From: Hymenopellis radicata
Lineage: Eukaryota > Basidiomycota > Agaricomycetes > Agaricales > Physalacriaceae
DNA: 64,000 bases
NCBI GenBank assembly: GCA_015501595.1
Contig: JADNRX010000002.1
Location: 558,001-622,000, forward strand
Reading direction: 5' to 3'
The notes beneath the pieces were generated by a model. It was not told the origin of the DNA, searched no databases, and saw only the letters and a program-made list of their open reading frames with translations. Made by a program: the position numbers and the translations under genes. Positions 1-11,719 of the stretch are shown here, one piece after another. The first letter of the stretch is position 1; the number at the start of each line of letters is the position of its first letter.

Positions 1-66
1 ACGGTTTCGAACTAACTCGATTTCATATCGTCCCTAGTGTATATAGAAAGACACTTTATAGTTTTG

Positions 67-1758
67 CTATTTCTTGCTCGTCGTTGCCAAGATAGAATAA
101 TGTGCCGCTTTGACTTCTGCTAACCACTCCTTGACGATGTCCTCCTTTACGACATTACTATCCCAAAAGACGTTCATGTACATTATATTGCCTACACTGG
201 CGGCTCCAAGATATACTTCTCCCGGACGACATCGAAGGTGGGCTGCAGATGACAGGAGACGAATTGTCGGGGTAGAAACTGTTGCTGAGCTGGGGTAATT
301 CCGAGGTAATATATCATCGACCTTCCTACATGTCAATAATGGTTCAATCGCTCGGACAAAGTACGCACGCGGCCAAAGCTGGAGCCCCCCATGGCAATGA
401 CAGGTCCATTCTTTCCCATGTCAGGCAGTTGAAGTGCTACATCATCTTCCCTCATAAACGGTGTCTGCATCTTTTGTCCAAGGTTCTTCACATCCTGGAT
501 CAACCCCGGAAACCTAGCTGCGACAAGCTCCAAGAACAACGGGTGATGGAGATGTCCGTTGGCCTGCTTCTTCATCAACTGACAGCGATAGACAAACCGC
601 TTCATGGACAAGAGCGAGCCCACGTCCGGAACGGATTTATCTTCGTTGAGCTTGAGCGGCATGAATGGAATCTTGTAGAAGAAGAACCCGATAGCCAGCA
701 GGACGTTATCGATGCCTCCGTCCTTGTACCACTGCTGGTCTAGGTATGGCCGGATATTGAGAGGCCCTGCGGCCCACATGGGCTCTCGCTTGCGAAACTC
801 CCATTCATCGTCTGATATCAGACCTTGCGCATAGTGCCGGCATATGATACGCGCCATGGCTAGTTGGGCGATGATCGGGAATGCATTGCCAAATGTGAAG
901 CCGTGTTTTCGACAAGATTTCACGATGGCTATTGATTGGCTTTCTGTGTAGGACGTTACAATGTTACATGAATGCGCGGGCTTTTCGTTCATGAACGTCG
1001 TGAATGTCCCGGGGAGCGCTTGTCCGCCCTATCAATGTGGGTAAGTAATCGACAATGCAAGACGTATAGATACTCACTATAGTGGTCTTGAGACGCATTT
1101 CGTGAATGACATGCCCTATCGCTTTATGCCAGCGCTGTCTTGCGAGACTGGCGCGTCGTATTGGAAATAAATTGTCGGTGGGGAGTGACAATGCAAGTCT
1201 ATCTTGCACCGAGTATGTGGGGGAAGACGAAGGTGATGACAAAATATCGAGGAGAGCACGCATAGTGGCGTGGTGGGAAATACCATCCGTCATACAATGT
1301 GCCCCATGAAGAAGAAGATGATAGATATTGTCGCGGTCTAATCGTTTGAGAATGAACAGTCGGACGAGCCTCCGGTCATGAAGTAACCGTGTCCCGTTGA
1401 TTATTTTGTCGATGAAGGTATCGGCTTCAGCTTCTGAAGAGACAGGTAAGGACATAACCTCGCCAGGACTACAGGTCTTCAAGAGGTCGGTGTCCACGAC
1501 AAAGTGAATATCCTCATCCAATGGCCCAAGCACCTCGATGTAGGCCCCAAGGAGAGGAAATTTGTGCTTGATGGCTATCCAAGCATTGCAAATCATCTCC
1601 TCGGATACATGATGCCTTTTGTCAGCGATTTCAAAAGCAATGGCCTGAACCGAATCTGTCGCCCCACCAAGAACGTGACCGCGATGGTAGAACTGGAGTT
1701 CGTTGAGTCCTAGAGCGCGCTCGAATACGACAGTCGTGCGTTCCGTCCAAGCCATCAT
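67..1758 (-). CDS. BAHD/alcohol acetyltransferase-like acyltransferase
   Basis: Probable CoA-dependent O- or N-acyltransferase of the AATase/condensation-domain superfamily. The first exon carries HCMTDG (HxxxDG) in the context LLLHGAHCMTDGISH; the His is the usual general base. I read three exons: start ATG at 1758, donor GTGAGT at 1077, acceptor at 1029, then a second intron with donor GTGCGT and acceptor AAG just before the frame VDDILPRNYP. The C-terminal exon holds the typical RCRPGEVYLG stretch and ends at TAG (67). Length is about 500 residues, normal for the family. No signal peptide or membrane segment is visible. The substrate cannot be deduced; relatives acylate alcohols, sesquiterpenes or polyamines. 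It is transcribed away from PUS4, and no pathway partner lies next to it. Confidence 0.75.
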
Positions 1759-2065
1759 CGTGGTCGATGGTTATCTTTTTACCGTTTTGCTATTTCAACC
1801 GGCCGAGGCCCGGACCTGAGGAATGTCCAGTGTCCACATGCAAGCGAACCTGAACGACGGAAGCACGCTGAGAGTTGCAATAACATTTGCGGACATTTGA
1901 AGTTTGAACAAGAGCAGTCTTGTCTTGTAGTTTTTAGTACTGATCAGACTCAACTTGAGAACGACGTACTTGGAGGAAAAGGTGTTCGACGCTCGATCGT
2001 CCGTCACATGTGACAACTTTGTTTTCTTCTTACCTCCACCCAGACGTGTTTTGTACGCGCTCGCT

Positions 2066-3218
2066 ATGCCCAAAGTCCCACTTCCCGCCTTACCTGTCTC
2101 TGGTCTATTCGGCGTGGTCAAGCCGTCTGGTCCGACGTCCATGTCAGTCGTGAACGACATTCAAAACCTCGTAAACAAGTCGAAACTGTTCGTCGATGAA
2201 TCGAAGATTGGCAAGGTCGCCAGGAAGAAGGGGCGACCAAGACTTCAAAAGAATGTCAAAATAGGCCAAGGCGGGACTCTTGATCCTCTAGCGGACGGTG
2301 TGTTGGGTAAATCGCGTTATTCTTCGTCATCTTTGGTTTATATTAAATCAAGCCCGTACAGTCATTGGCGTCGGAAAAGGAACGAAGGAACTCGCTTCAT
2401 TTCTCGATTGCACAAAGGCGTGTTCATCATTTGTATAACTTCGGTTTTGTCTGAACTCGCGGCAGGAATACGTGACAACCTGCCTTCTCGGCTGCGAAAC
2501 AGACTCTTACGACAGTAAAGGCAAGATAGTACGAAAAACGCCTTGGAAACATGTGGATGAGGCTTTGGTCCAAGCCAAGCTCGCCCAGTTCACTGGACAA
2601 ATTATCCAGACTCCTCCGATGTACGTGAACATGGCCGACTGGCTGTTGCATAACGGCTTATTTCGTAACAGATTCTCAGCTTTGAAGATGGACGGTATGC
2701 CATTGTACGAATATGCGCGCAAGGGGATTCCCCTTCCTAGACCAATCGCCCCTCGAGATGTCACAGTACACAATCTTGAGATTGTTAAATGGCTTGGCAC
2801 CGACCACTCATTCTCATACCCCACTGAATCCCTTTCCAACGATGAGCTGCACGCACTGGAGAAAGCCATGAAGAGTCTCGACGACCAGGTTGAAATCAAG
2901 GACGAACCAGAGCCGCTTCCAGTCGCGCCAGAAGAACGTCCGTCTGCATTTGTGTTGAAAATGAAAGTATCTAGTGGGACCTACGTACGATCAATCGTGC
3001 ACGATTTGGCTCACGCCGTAGGCTCTTCGGGCCATGTTGTAACGCTGCAACGAAGTCGGCAGGGAAGATTTGTGTTGCAGCCGGAAGAAGAGGATGACCG
3101 CATTTGTTTGCCCTGGGAAGTGTTCTCAGAAGCTACGGACGAACCTGGAGAGGCCGACGAAGACGGATGGCTGCCATGGGAGAGAGAAGTGATTCAGCAA
3201 CTCGAAATCGTGCAATGA
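2066..3218 (+). CDS. PUS4: tRNA pseudouridine-55 synthase (TruB/PUS4 family)
   Basis: Makes pseudouridine 55 in the T-loop of cytosolic and mitochondrial tRNAs. The first exon ends with GQGGTLDPLADGVLG, which contains the TruB catalytic aspartate. Later exons read VIGVGKGTKELASFLDC, then EYVTTCLLGCETDSYDS, then PPIFSALKMDG after splicing, all in the order expected for TruB. Introns: 2307 onward (GTAAAT); 2418-2465, whose only in-frame reading uses a GC donor; and about 2620-2671 (GTACGT...AACAG). Start is the ATG at 2066, immediately before the conserved GLFGVVKPSGPTSM. A Lys/Glu-rich tail follows the catalytic core. Length of about 330 residues is close to yeast Pus4. The upstream acyltransferase is divergent. 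Confidence 0.93.
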
Positions 3219-3410
3219 TGCGAGTTTTCTTCCGTCGTCCTAGATATATCTCGACTCGTCTTGTGGGCCGTCGGATTTGGATATGCGGTGCGTAAATAGA
3301 TAACACTTCGAGTCGAGGTCACTGTAGAATTGAATTAAGCTTCTTGACAATGTCTAGTTCAATGTGGCAGCTGGCGGCCAGTGGTAATTCGGTGACTAAG
3401 ATTCTCCGAA

Positions 3411-3477
3411 GGCGGTCCGTGGAAAGACCGGTCCGGGGTCACCGGTCCGAGTACCACCCTTCGCGGGCATTTATATA
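3411..3477 (+). promoter_or_regulatory. Promoter of aldolase gene: three CGGTCCG copies plus TATA-like box
   Basis: CGGTCCG occurs at 3413-3419, 3429-3435 and 3443-3449, spaced 16 and 14 bases. A TATATAG box follows at about 3472-3478, roughly 60 bases before the ATG at 3538. Spacing near 1.5 helical turns suggests a binding-site array, but no cognate factor is known to me. The same heptamer sits at 5173-5179 upstream of the next gene. Confidence 0.35.
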
Positions 3478-3537
3478 GTCCAGCACCATACCAGCTACGA
3501 TGCGGTCCCGTCCCTTCTCTCCTCTGAATATTCAGCA

Positions 3538-4795
3538 ATGGCCGCGAACGGTGTTAACGGTGTCCACTCTAGTGTCGTCCGTCCATTGACGGCAGGCATC
3601 TACGCCCCCATCCCCACCTTTTTCCTGCCTGAATCGGAGGACCTTGGTTAGTACTTTCCCGAAAAAAAAACAACACTCGCGTTTTAAAGTATGTTTAGAC
3701 ATTCCTTCGTTTGAGGCACATGTTGTTCGCGTAGCATCTGCTGGTGTCGGACCACTTCTCGCGGGATCTATGGGTGAAGCTCACCATCTTTCGCACGGAG
3801 AGCGTATCCGGCTCATCACTGCCGCTCGCAAGGCTCTCGATCTTGCCGGCTTCACTCAGACGCCACTGATTGTCGGAACGGGTGCGGGCAGCACGCGAGA
3901 GACCATTGAACTCACCAATGAGGCTGCCGCTGCTGGTGCCGACTACGCGATTGTCATCGCGAGCGGTTATTTTGCGGGTGCCATCGCCAACAACAGGAAG
4001 GCCCTCAAGGGTTTCTGGACTGAGGTTACCGCCAAGAGTCCCATTCCCGTCATCATCTACAACTGTGAGTTACTATTATTCTACCGCGCGTGTTGTTTCT
4101 ATAACGTTTCACAGATCCTGGCGCATCTGGTGGTATTGACCTCGACTCTGATCTGATAACGGAGCTAGCAATGGAGTGTCCCAATCTCTGCGGGGTCAAA
4201 TTAACGTTTGTGCCTTCGCGCGTTAATTGGTTTGGGCCGAACTAAATTGATTACGCAGATGTGGCAATGTGGGGAAGCTCACAAGAATAGCTGCTTCTGT
4301 ATCTGGACCTGAGTTCTCCCAACTGTATCCGCGAGCCAAGGATACTGCCCCCTTCCTCGTTTTGGGAGGCTTTATCGACTTTTTGGTTCCTTCCGCTTTT
4401 GCTAATGCACACGGTGCCATTACTGGTCTCGGGAACGTCGCTCCGGTAAGCTGGTCATGCCTTTCCATGAACAGAATGAGCTAAAACAAGAACCAATCGT
4501 ATAGCATGCTATTGCTAAGCTTTTCACCCTCGCTGAAGCCGCCCGGAAGGATCCTTCTATCCTCCCTGAGGCACTGAGGTTGCAAGCCATTATCGCGCGC
4601 GCCGACTTTACCATCGCCAAAACTTCGATCGCTGGCACCAAGTTCCTCTTGGAGAAGATGTATGGTTATGGTGGTCTTCCTCGCAAGCCTTTGGTGGGCA
4701 TGGAGCCTAGTGCCGCGCAGGCGTTGTGGGATCACCCTCACACTCAGGACGTCGTCGCGCTTGAGCGGGAAATCAGTGGCAAAACCAAAGCATAA
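3538..4795 (+). CDS. Dihydrodipicolinate synthase-family (class I) aldolase
   Basis: A DapA/NAL superfamily Schiff-base aldolase. Exons splice to a protein of about 320 residues with GSMGEAHHLSHGER, the catalytic tyrosine in PVIIYNYPGASGG, and the Schiff-base lysine in CGVKLT, then FLVLGGFIDFL and ALRLQAIIARAD. Introns begin at 3647 (GTTAGT), about 4063 (GTGAGT), about 4204 and about 4446. Start is ATG 3538, giving a short N-terminus before the conserved AGIYAPIPTFF. Fungi make lysine by the alpha-aminoadipate route, so a biosynthetic DapA role is unlikely. By family knowledge it is more likely a 4-hydroxy-2-oxoglutarate or 2-keto-3-deoxy-sugar-acid aldolase. No targeting peptide is obvious. 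Confidence 0.9.
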
Positions 4796-5329
4796 TGCTT
4801 GGTTCTACTAATTATGAAGTAACTGACGGCGGTTGCTCGTGTTAACTATGATACCAGTTCGTTGTCGAATGGGTATGTATAAGATCGTCGTTGTATTTCT
4901 TGCTGTACATACATCATGAGTAATAGAGCTTGCATATGCAATGTGTCTTTCTCGAAGTTATCGATACGAGAGTGCTGATTATGTTGGCTTCCGAGTCGCA
5001 AGAGCCAGAAAAGAGCCATGCAGCTTGGAGGACTTGTCATGCGGCAAAGACAGAACTATCACGCTGCTTGAGGCCTCTTGATTGAGCCAGTGTCATTCAA
5101 GTTTTGATCAATGCCATCAAGATGCGGGGAAATTCAAATCAAATAGTGCGGGGTGGCACGTGTACCGCGGTACGGTCCGAGGCGAGTCACGATGGACCGT
5201 TCTTGGACTCAATTGGACTTGTTCAAGACTCTAGTTCTGATTGGATTCTGTTCGGCAAGCGTTACCGACACGTTGATTGTTACGGCTTCAGAACACTCAA
5301 CACGACAGCGACGACGCCCGCCGTTGACG
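4796..5329. other. Intergenic: aldolase 3' region and transhydrogenase promoter
   Basis: No convincing gene. The second half holds a perfect 12-base palindrome GTACCGCGGTAC at 5162-5173, directly joined to a CGGTCCG heptamer (5173-5179) like those upstream of the aldolase gene. The transhydrogenase ATG follows at 5330. Confidence 0.5.
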
Positions 5330-8300
5330 ATGTCGTTCATACCAAAGTCGTCGTTTTTGCGATGCCGGCCAATCTCCTTCCAGCTGCTCAAGGGCGGTGA
5401 GTATATATAACTCTCAGGACGAGGGTAGCTTGATGGTCCTGATAACCTGGCGACAGGCTCTGGAGATCTGCTTTCTAAACGACACGCATCGACCGCTATT
5501 CCGTATGACTCGCTTACAGTCGGAGTCCCTCGGGAAATGTATCCGGGAGAACATCGTGTGCGTTAACCCCTGCAAACGTGGCTCTCTTGTTGAAGAAGGG
5601 CTTTGGCAACGTCCTTATCGAGCGGCAGGCCGGCCTCAGTGCGCAGTTTCTGGACGAACATTATGCCGCCGCGGGAGCAAAGATCGTTTCGCGCGACGAG
5701 CTGTTCAAAAACACCGACATCATGTTGAAAGTTCGGCCTCCTCTGCTGGATCAAGAGACGAACCTACTTAAGGAAGGAAGCACTTCTATCTCGCTTGTAT
5801 ACCCCGTACAAAACAAGGCTACTGTAGACGCTGTCGCGTCTCGGAAAATAAACATGTTTGCGGTGCGTGTATAGCACTTTCCTCGTAATGGCCTGATCTC
5901 AAAACTCCTTAGATGGATATGATACCCCGTATTTCTCGTGCCCAAGTCTTTGACGTCTTGAGGTCAGGGTAGCGCATGTTGTATGGGTGCACGTTCTGAC
6001 GCGTTCTCAGCTCTATGGCCAATATATCGGGCTACAAAGCTGTTTTAGAGGCGTCCAATCATTTTGGTGGATTCATGACTGGTCAGGTAACTGCTGCTGG
6101 GTGAGTCGTCTTTTCAGCGCGTGACAGCAAGGTTATTAACATTTCATTCATCTAGCAAAGTAAGTTTAAAGCTACTCTGTGGTGTTTTACGTTTGACGGA
6201 GGTCCTGTGAAGATTCCTCCAGCTAAGGTTTTGGTCATCGGTGCTGGTGTTGCTGGTTTAAGTGCTATAACGACGGTATATCGTTCATCTGTTTGTGATG
6301 CTACAACTAACGCGGTTTTTCAAGGCCAAACGACTAGGTGCCATTGTGAGAGGTTTCGATACACGCTCGGCTGCTCGTGAACAGGTCCAATCTCTCGGTG
6401 CAGAGTTCCTTGAGGTTTCCGTCAAGGAGGAAGGTGGTGGCGGCGGCGGATATGCCAAAGTCATGTCCAAGGAGTTCATCGACGCGGAAATGGCCTTGTT
6501 TATGGAGCAATGTAAAGATGTTGACATTGTCGTCACAACGGTCAGGAATCTTACACTCCATATTCACGTCGTTTCAACTGACGTCGGTCATTACAGGCTC
6601 TAATTCCTGGGAAACCTGCGCCCAAACTCATAACACACGAAATGGTAGCTGCTATGAAGCAAGGCTCCGTTATTGTCGATCTGGCTTCCGAAACCGGGGG
6701 AAATTGTGAGGCTACGAAACCTGGCCTGATTACAATCGAAAACGGCGTGACCGTCATTGGTGCGTATTTGTATCATTCGCGATTCAGTATATTCAGACGT
6801 TGCTCGTCTAGGTTGGACTGATTTACCGTCTCGGCTTCCTACACAATCATCAAATCTCTACTCTAACAACATTGCCAAGTTCCTTCTTTCAATTGGAGGT
6901 GACCGCAAGTTCAACATAGACTTAGAAGATGAAGTTGTTCGCGGATCTCTTGTTGTTCATGAAGGCGAAACACTACCCCCAGTTCCAAGAACTCTCCCTC
7001 CTCCTGTTACAGCTCGCCCTACAGACACCCCGAAGGAAGACATTACCGAGGTCAAGGCGATTACGCCGTTCCAAAAGACAGCACGAGAAGTCGCGCTTAT
7101 CACTGCCGGGATGGGAGGAGTCGTAGGTATTGGGAAAGCGACAGGCACCGCCTTCATGGATAACTTCTTCACATTTGGACTGGCTGGTTTAGTAGGATAC
7201 AGAGTTGTGTGGAACGTGGCTCCCGCTTTGCACTCGCCTTTGATGTCTGTGACCAATGCCATCTCGGGAATGGTTGGTATCGGGGGATTGTTTGTTATGG
7301 GTGGGGGGTATTTCCCCGGTACTATACCTCAAGCTTTAGGCGCTCTCTCTGTCCTTCTTGCCAGTGTCAATGTTTCCGGTGGTTTCATAATCACGAAACG
7401 AATGTTGGACATGTTTAAACGTGTGTCTCATTTCCTTGCTTTCTGCGCTCTTCCTACTCATACTTGGTAGGACCTACTGATCCTCCCGAATATTCTTGGC
7501 TCTATGGTGTTCCCGCAGTGGTGTTCACTGGTGGATTCTTAGCGGCCGCAAGTACAGGTATGGCTGGATTAGTCCAGGCTGGCTATCTCGCTAGTAGCGT
7601 ACTTTGCATTGGTACGTGGCGTCAACATAAGAAATGCGTTCACTCTTCTGACATTCACCGCAGGCTCACTCTCAGGACTCGGTTCTCAGGCCACGGCCAG
7701 ACAGGGGAATGCTTTAGGTATACTAGGTGTTAGCTCTGGTATTCTCGCATCATTAGCTGCTGTCGGATTCCCTCCTGCTGTCCTGGTACAGTTCGCCGGT
7801 GTTGCGTCTATTGGAGGTTTAATTGGAACTCTCATCGGGAGAAGGATCACAGCTACGGAGCTGCCCCAGATGGTGGCGATGCTTCATAGTGTCGTTGGTC
7901 TCGCTGCAGTTATGACCAGTATCGCTAGTGTTATGGCTGATATTGACCATGCATCGCTTCTTCATCTCGTCACTGCCTACTTGGGACTTGTTATTGGTAG
8001 ATAACCCTCATTGTCGGCTTCGCATGGGTGACTCAGTGTCTGCTAGGTGGTATTACGTTCACTGGCTCCATCGTTGCTTTCCTGAAACTTGCGGGACGGA
8101 TGTCGTCTAGACCACTTGCTCTTCCCATGAAGCATTTCGTGAACGGAGGGATACTTGGTGCTAACGCGCTCACTATGGTATGTCCATCACGCCTTTTCGT
8201 CCTCAACTTTTAGAGAACCGTGGATTAGGGTGGTTTCGTGAGTATGGCAGCTGGTGCCCCAACTGTTGCTGCGTCATACCTAGGTCTTAGCACACTACTC

Positions 8301-9518
8301 AGCTTTGCTCAAGGCTTTACAACCACTGCGGCCATCGGGGGTGCCGATATGCGTGGGTGGTATTCTCTTCGAAAAGATGTCCATAGTGCTGAAACAGGGC
8401 TTTAGCTGTTGTTATATGCGTCCTCAATTCATACTCAGGATTTGCTCTTGTTGCAGAAGGTGCATTTCAGTGGGATCTTCTTCTGTCATGGTGCTGACTT
8501 TGCTAGGATTTATGCTTGACAATCCGCTCTTAACGACGGTTGGATCTCTTATCGGCGTCAGCGGCTCTATTCTTTCGTATATCATGGTAAGACCCCCAAG
8601 CCTGAAGATTGGTATCTCACTAACGATCGTGGTAGTGTGTTGCGATGAATAGGTCACTAACCAACGTGTTGTTCGGAGGCTTAGGAAGTACCGCGCCTGT
8701 GCAAGAAACTAAGATGGAGGGCACTATCACAACGACAAATGTAGACGATGTCGTTGACTCCTTGGCGAATTCGGACAGCGTCATCTTGGTTGTCGGATAT
8801 GGCATGGCTGTTGCGAAAGCTCAGTACGCTATCTCAGAAATAGTTTCTCTACTCAGAGCGAAGGGTATTAATGTTCGGGTACGCGTATTTACCCTGACTC
8901 GTGTTCACTATCTTGATCACATTTGCATAGTTCGCTATCCACCCAGTAGCCGGACGCATGCCAGGGCAATGCAATGTGTTGCTTGCTGAAGCATCCGTTC
9001 CATACGACAGTAAGCTTCCTTCGTTATGTTGGAACGTCTTGGATTCTGACTTTTTATAGTTGTATTGGAGATGGATGAGATAAACGAGGACTTCAAAGAT
9101 ACCGATGTGACCTTGGTCATTGGTGCGAACGACACTGTGAATCCCATTGCGCTGGAGAAGGGTTCCGCTATCGCGGTACGTCATAATGCGAGGCGCACAC
9201 GCGTTCGGATATGCTTACTGTTGTGTCTCTAGGGAATGCCGGTTCTTCACGCCTGGAAGAGTAAACAAGTCGTGGTGATGAAACGCGGTATGTCCAGTGG
9301 TTATGGTACGTGGTATCTTACATTTCTTTATGCATTCGGATCTTATATCTGCGGGTAGCCGACGTGCCAAACCCTATGTTCTACATGACCGGTACAAAGA
9401 TGCTGTTTGGGGATGCAAAGGACAGCTGTGAAGGTGAGTAACGCCAATCGTGTGGCAACTTCATGTTGATGGATTGCAATCTCTAGCAATAAAACGCGGT
9501 TTGGAAGCGAGAAAATGA
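5330..9518 (+). CDS. NNT: Mitochondrial NAD(P) transhydrogenase, frame broken once at about 5558
   Basis: Proton-translocating transhydrogenase of the inner mitochondrial membrane: NADH + NADP+ to NAD+ + NADPH. All three domains are in one chain. Domain [45 protein letters not shown], then [14 protein letters not shown]. Domain II: about 13 membrane segments, from [15 protein letters not shown] to [19 protein letters not shown]. Domain III: NADP site [34 protein letters not shown] and GANDTVNP, ending [11 protein letters not shown]. The start at 5330 opens a basic, acid-free presequence ([20 protein letters not shown]). About 17 short introns were placed by frame and conservation, including a 4-nt exon at 6156-6159. 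The frame breaks after GEHR: one base is missing near 5558-5560, giving TAA at 5564, although the conserved sequence continues at once in the next frame. Probably a sequence error. Confidence 0.93.
6156..6159 (+). other. NNT: 4-nt microexon (CAAA) of the transhydrogenase gene
   Basis: Upstream exon ends GCTGCTGG before GTGAGT (6101). CAAA is flanked by TCTAG (6151-6155) and GTAAGT (6160). The next exon starts ATTCCTCCAGC after AAG at 6211-6212. Only inclusion of CAAA yields the family sequence [17 protein letters not shown]; direct joining shifts the frame. The flanking introns are 55 and 53 nt. Confidence 0.8.
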
Positions 9519-10414
9519 GTTTATTGAATACCACCGTATCTAACAACTTACTTGAAGAATGTATATTTGTTTTGTGTACTGTACGCTCAAGTCGATCGCT
9601 TGAGCCTGTGCGATTGTCGCTGGAGGGCTCCCCGAAGAAGTGATGGCAGAGGAATCGTCGCAAAAGGGCCTGCAGACTCAATGCAGACGTTGACAAAGAG
9701 CATATAAAGAAAGGCATTCTTGAGGCCTTTATTTCTATCCAAGCGTCGAGGGAAGGCGAAGGCAGGTTCTGTAAGCTTGTGGGAAGGAAGCAAGGGAGGG
9801 AGGAAAGGAATGTATTACTCAGCTAGGTGCTACGTAGAGCACCTCTTCAACGTGTACGCGGAGCCGGAATTTCATCCTTGCTAGAGATCATGAAGATACA
9901 ACTGCTGGTTGAAATGAGAAAAATGGTGCATGGACATCAACTGAAATACTCACCAGCTTGCTGGAGGGGTGTATACGCTAAAATTCTCTGTGGATACACT
10001 ACTTACCTAGCAAGCCCGAGGATAATCCAGTTTCGGGCTTGACGCTTGACCCTTGATCAGCGGGAAGCTTCAGCGTCCGTGTAAGCGTAGAAAACCAATG
10101 AGCGCCCACAAGAATTACGATTCCACTCCTTTAGAGCGCGGACCGAGAAGTACGGCGGCGTTGTTAAAGATCAGTGTCATCTTTGTGGCGCCAGCGAACC
10201 AGGAAAAAAAGGGCACCAAAACCATCGGATGTTCTAATTGTACACACGTCCTGCTTGTGACCGCCAGGGCCTAAGAAAACGCCGAAAGGCTCAGAGAACA
10301 AAAAGTAAGAGACAAACGGAGCGGTCGTGCCATTTACCACAACGACGTGGAATTACGGATACGTACTTGTTGCGTACTTGCATGAGAGTTGGTCACAAAA
10401 AAAATTGGTGGACA
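9519..10414. other. Intergenic with a possible coding relic
   Basis: Transhydrogenase 3' region followed by sequence without a convincing gene. Around 10085-10225 one plus-strand frame opens after a TAG acceptor-like site. It reads a Cys-x2-Cys stretch (CHLCGASEPGKKGHQNHRMF) that ends in TAA, then a basic run. This could be a decayed exon, but I recognise no family. Confidence 0.3.
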
Positions 10415-10512
10415 CGTTCTTCTAAACCTTTGGGTAGTGTGTCTAGCACGTTTTCTTGCAAAGTCCATGTCAAACACAAGTCGTTATTATAAGGCATATT
10501 TGAATAGTATCG

Positions 10513-11719
10513 TTAAACGTTCACATTGCGGTATGTGCGCATCTGGGCCTTTAACCGTTTAACCTGGCCCGGCGTGAACCCAGTCATGCACGCGTCGTAC
10601 GAGTAATCCATATAGTTGTCTATAAGAATCTTCATCAGACACAATCGGTGAGGGTTGAACAATGCTCACGGATCGGGTCAACTCCCGGCTGAGGGCAGGT
10701 ATCTTTCTTCTTGGGACATCCGCTCGCTATTAACAGATCAGTCTACGAAGAGAGGATTAGAAGTCGCTGAAAGACATACTTGGCTCACCCTCGGCAGGTG
10801 TATCAGCAACCTCATCACCATCACCGGAACAACCGCCCTCGAAAGTGTGGTAAAGACCAACCTGCGTACCGATTAGTCGGTCGTAAAGCGCGCGATTTGG
10901 TGAAAAGACGGTACCCAGTGCCCAACTTCGTGTGTGGCAGTCTGCCCTTCATCGTAGTTTCTGGTCGTACCACCCGGCAGGCTGGAATAGAGGATTACGA
11001 TACCGTCATCTGAAGGGTTGCCCGCGTAGCTGTAAGGGAAGGTTGAGTAGCCCAACAGCCCTGCCCCGTTTCCTGACTCGAAGCCAACGGTGTAGATGTT
11101 CAATGCTGATGCACCACCTCGCGGAGTTGTCTCTTCATCGCAGTCTGCTGGGAGCTACAAGACGATTGAGACGAGTAGTAACGAACAACTGGAAGGAGGC
11201 TTACGAATCGGGACCAGCATTCGAGAACCAATCCGCGTTCTGGACATATTCGGTATTGGCCAAATTGAACCTAAGACCGCTGTTCGCGAAGGCGCTGTTC
11301 AAAACTGTGATTTGGTCGGTGATCTGTTTCTTGCTGTCAAAGGGATAAGTAGTTAGCACATTTCCAGGAGCCATGTTAATACACCTACGGAATATACCCG
11401 CGGTTCTGGTTCTGTTGGGCGTAGATGACATGGAAGTACACATCGATGGACGCCGATTTGGCAAGGTCTGCTGAATTGCTCTCGACCTTGTTCGACCTGA
11501 AATGGTCCTCGAAGACTTCCTTCTGCTCGGGACTGACATCGGTGGCGCAACGACTATACGATATAGATAAGTGGACAAAGGCGGGTATTAGTAGCAAGGT
11601 GACGACGTACATTATCTCTTGCCCGACGTCGGCAGGTCTTGTCAGGGTACCAGGGGTCGATGCGGCATAGCGAAGACAGATGTGCTTGCGAGGACAGCGA
11701 GGGCAATGGCAGCGAGCAT
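10513..11719 (-). pseudogene. Secreted M43 metalloprotease, copy A (frameshifted)
   Basis: Same gene as the plus-strand copy at 32140-33343. The minus-strand ATG at 11719 opens a signal peptide ([19 protein letters not shown]). A one-base deletion then sits near 11662: GCCGCATCG where copy B has GCCGCCATCG. This diverts the frame to a TGA within about ten codons. Downstream exons are otherwise open and carry the zinc motif HEVGHW joined by splicing to [11 protein letters not shown], and the Met-turn NYMDYSYD. The C-terminus ends with TAA at 10513-10515. Exons, introns and TATA box (about 11820-11827) match copy B. The one missing base lies at a CC pair, so it may be a consensus error and the gene intact. 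Confidence 0.7.
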
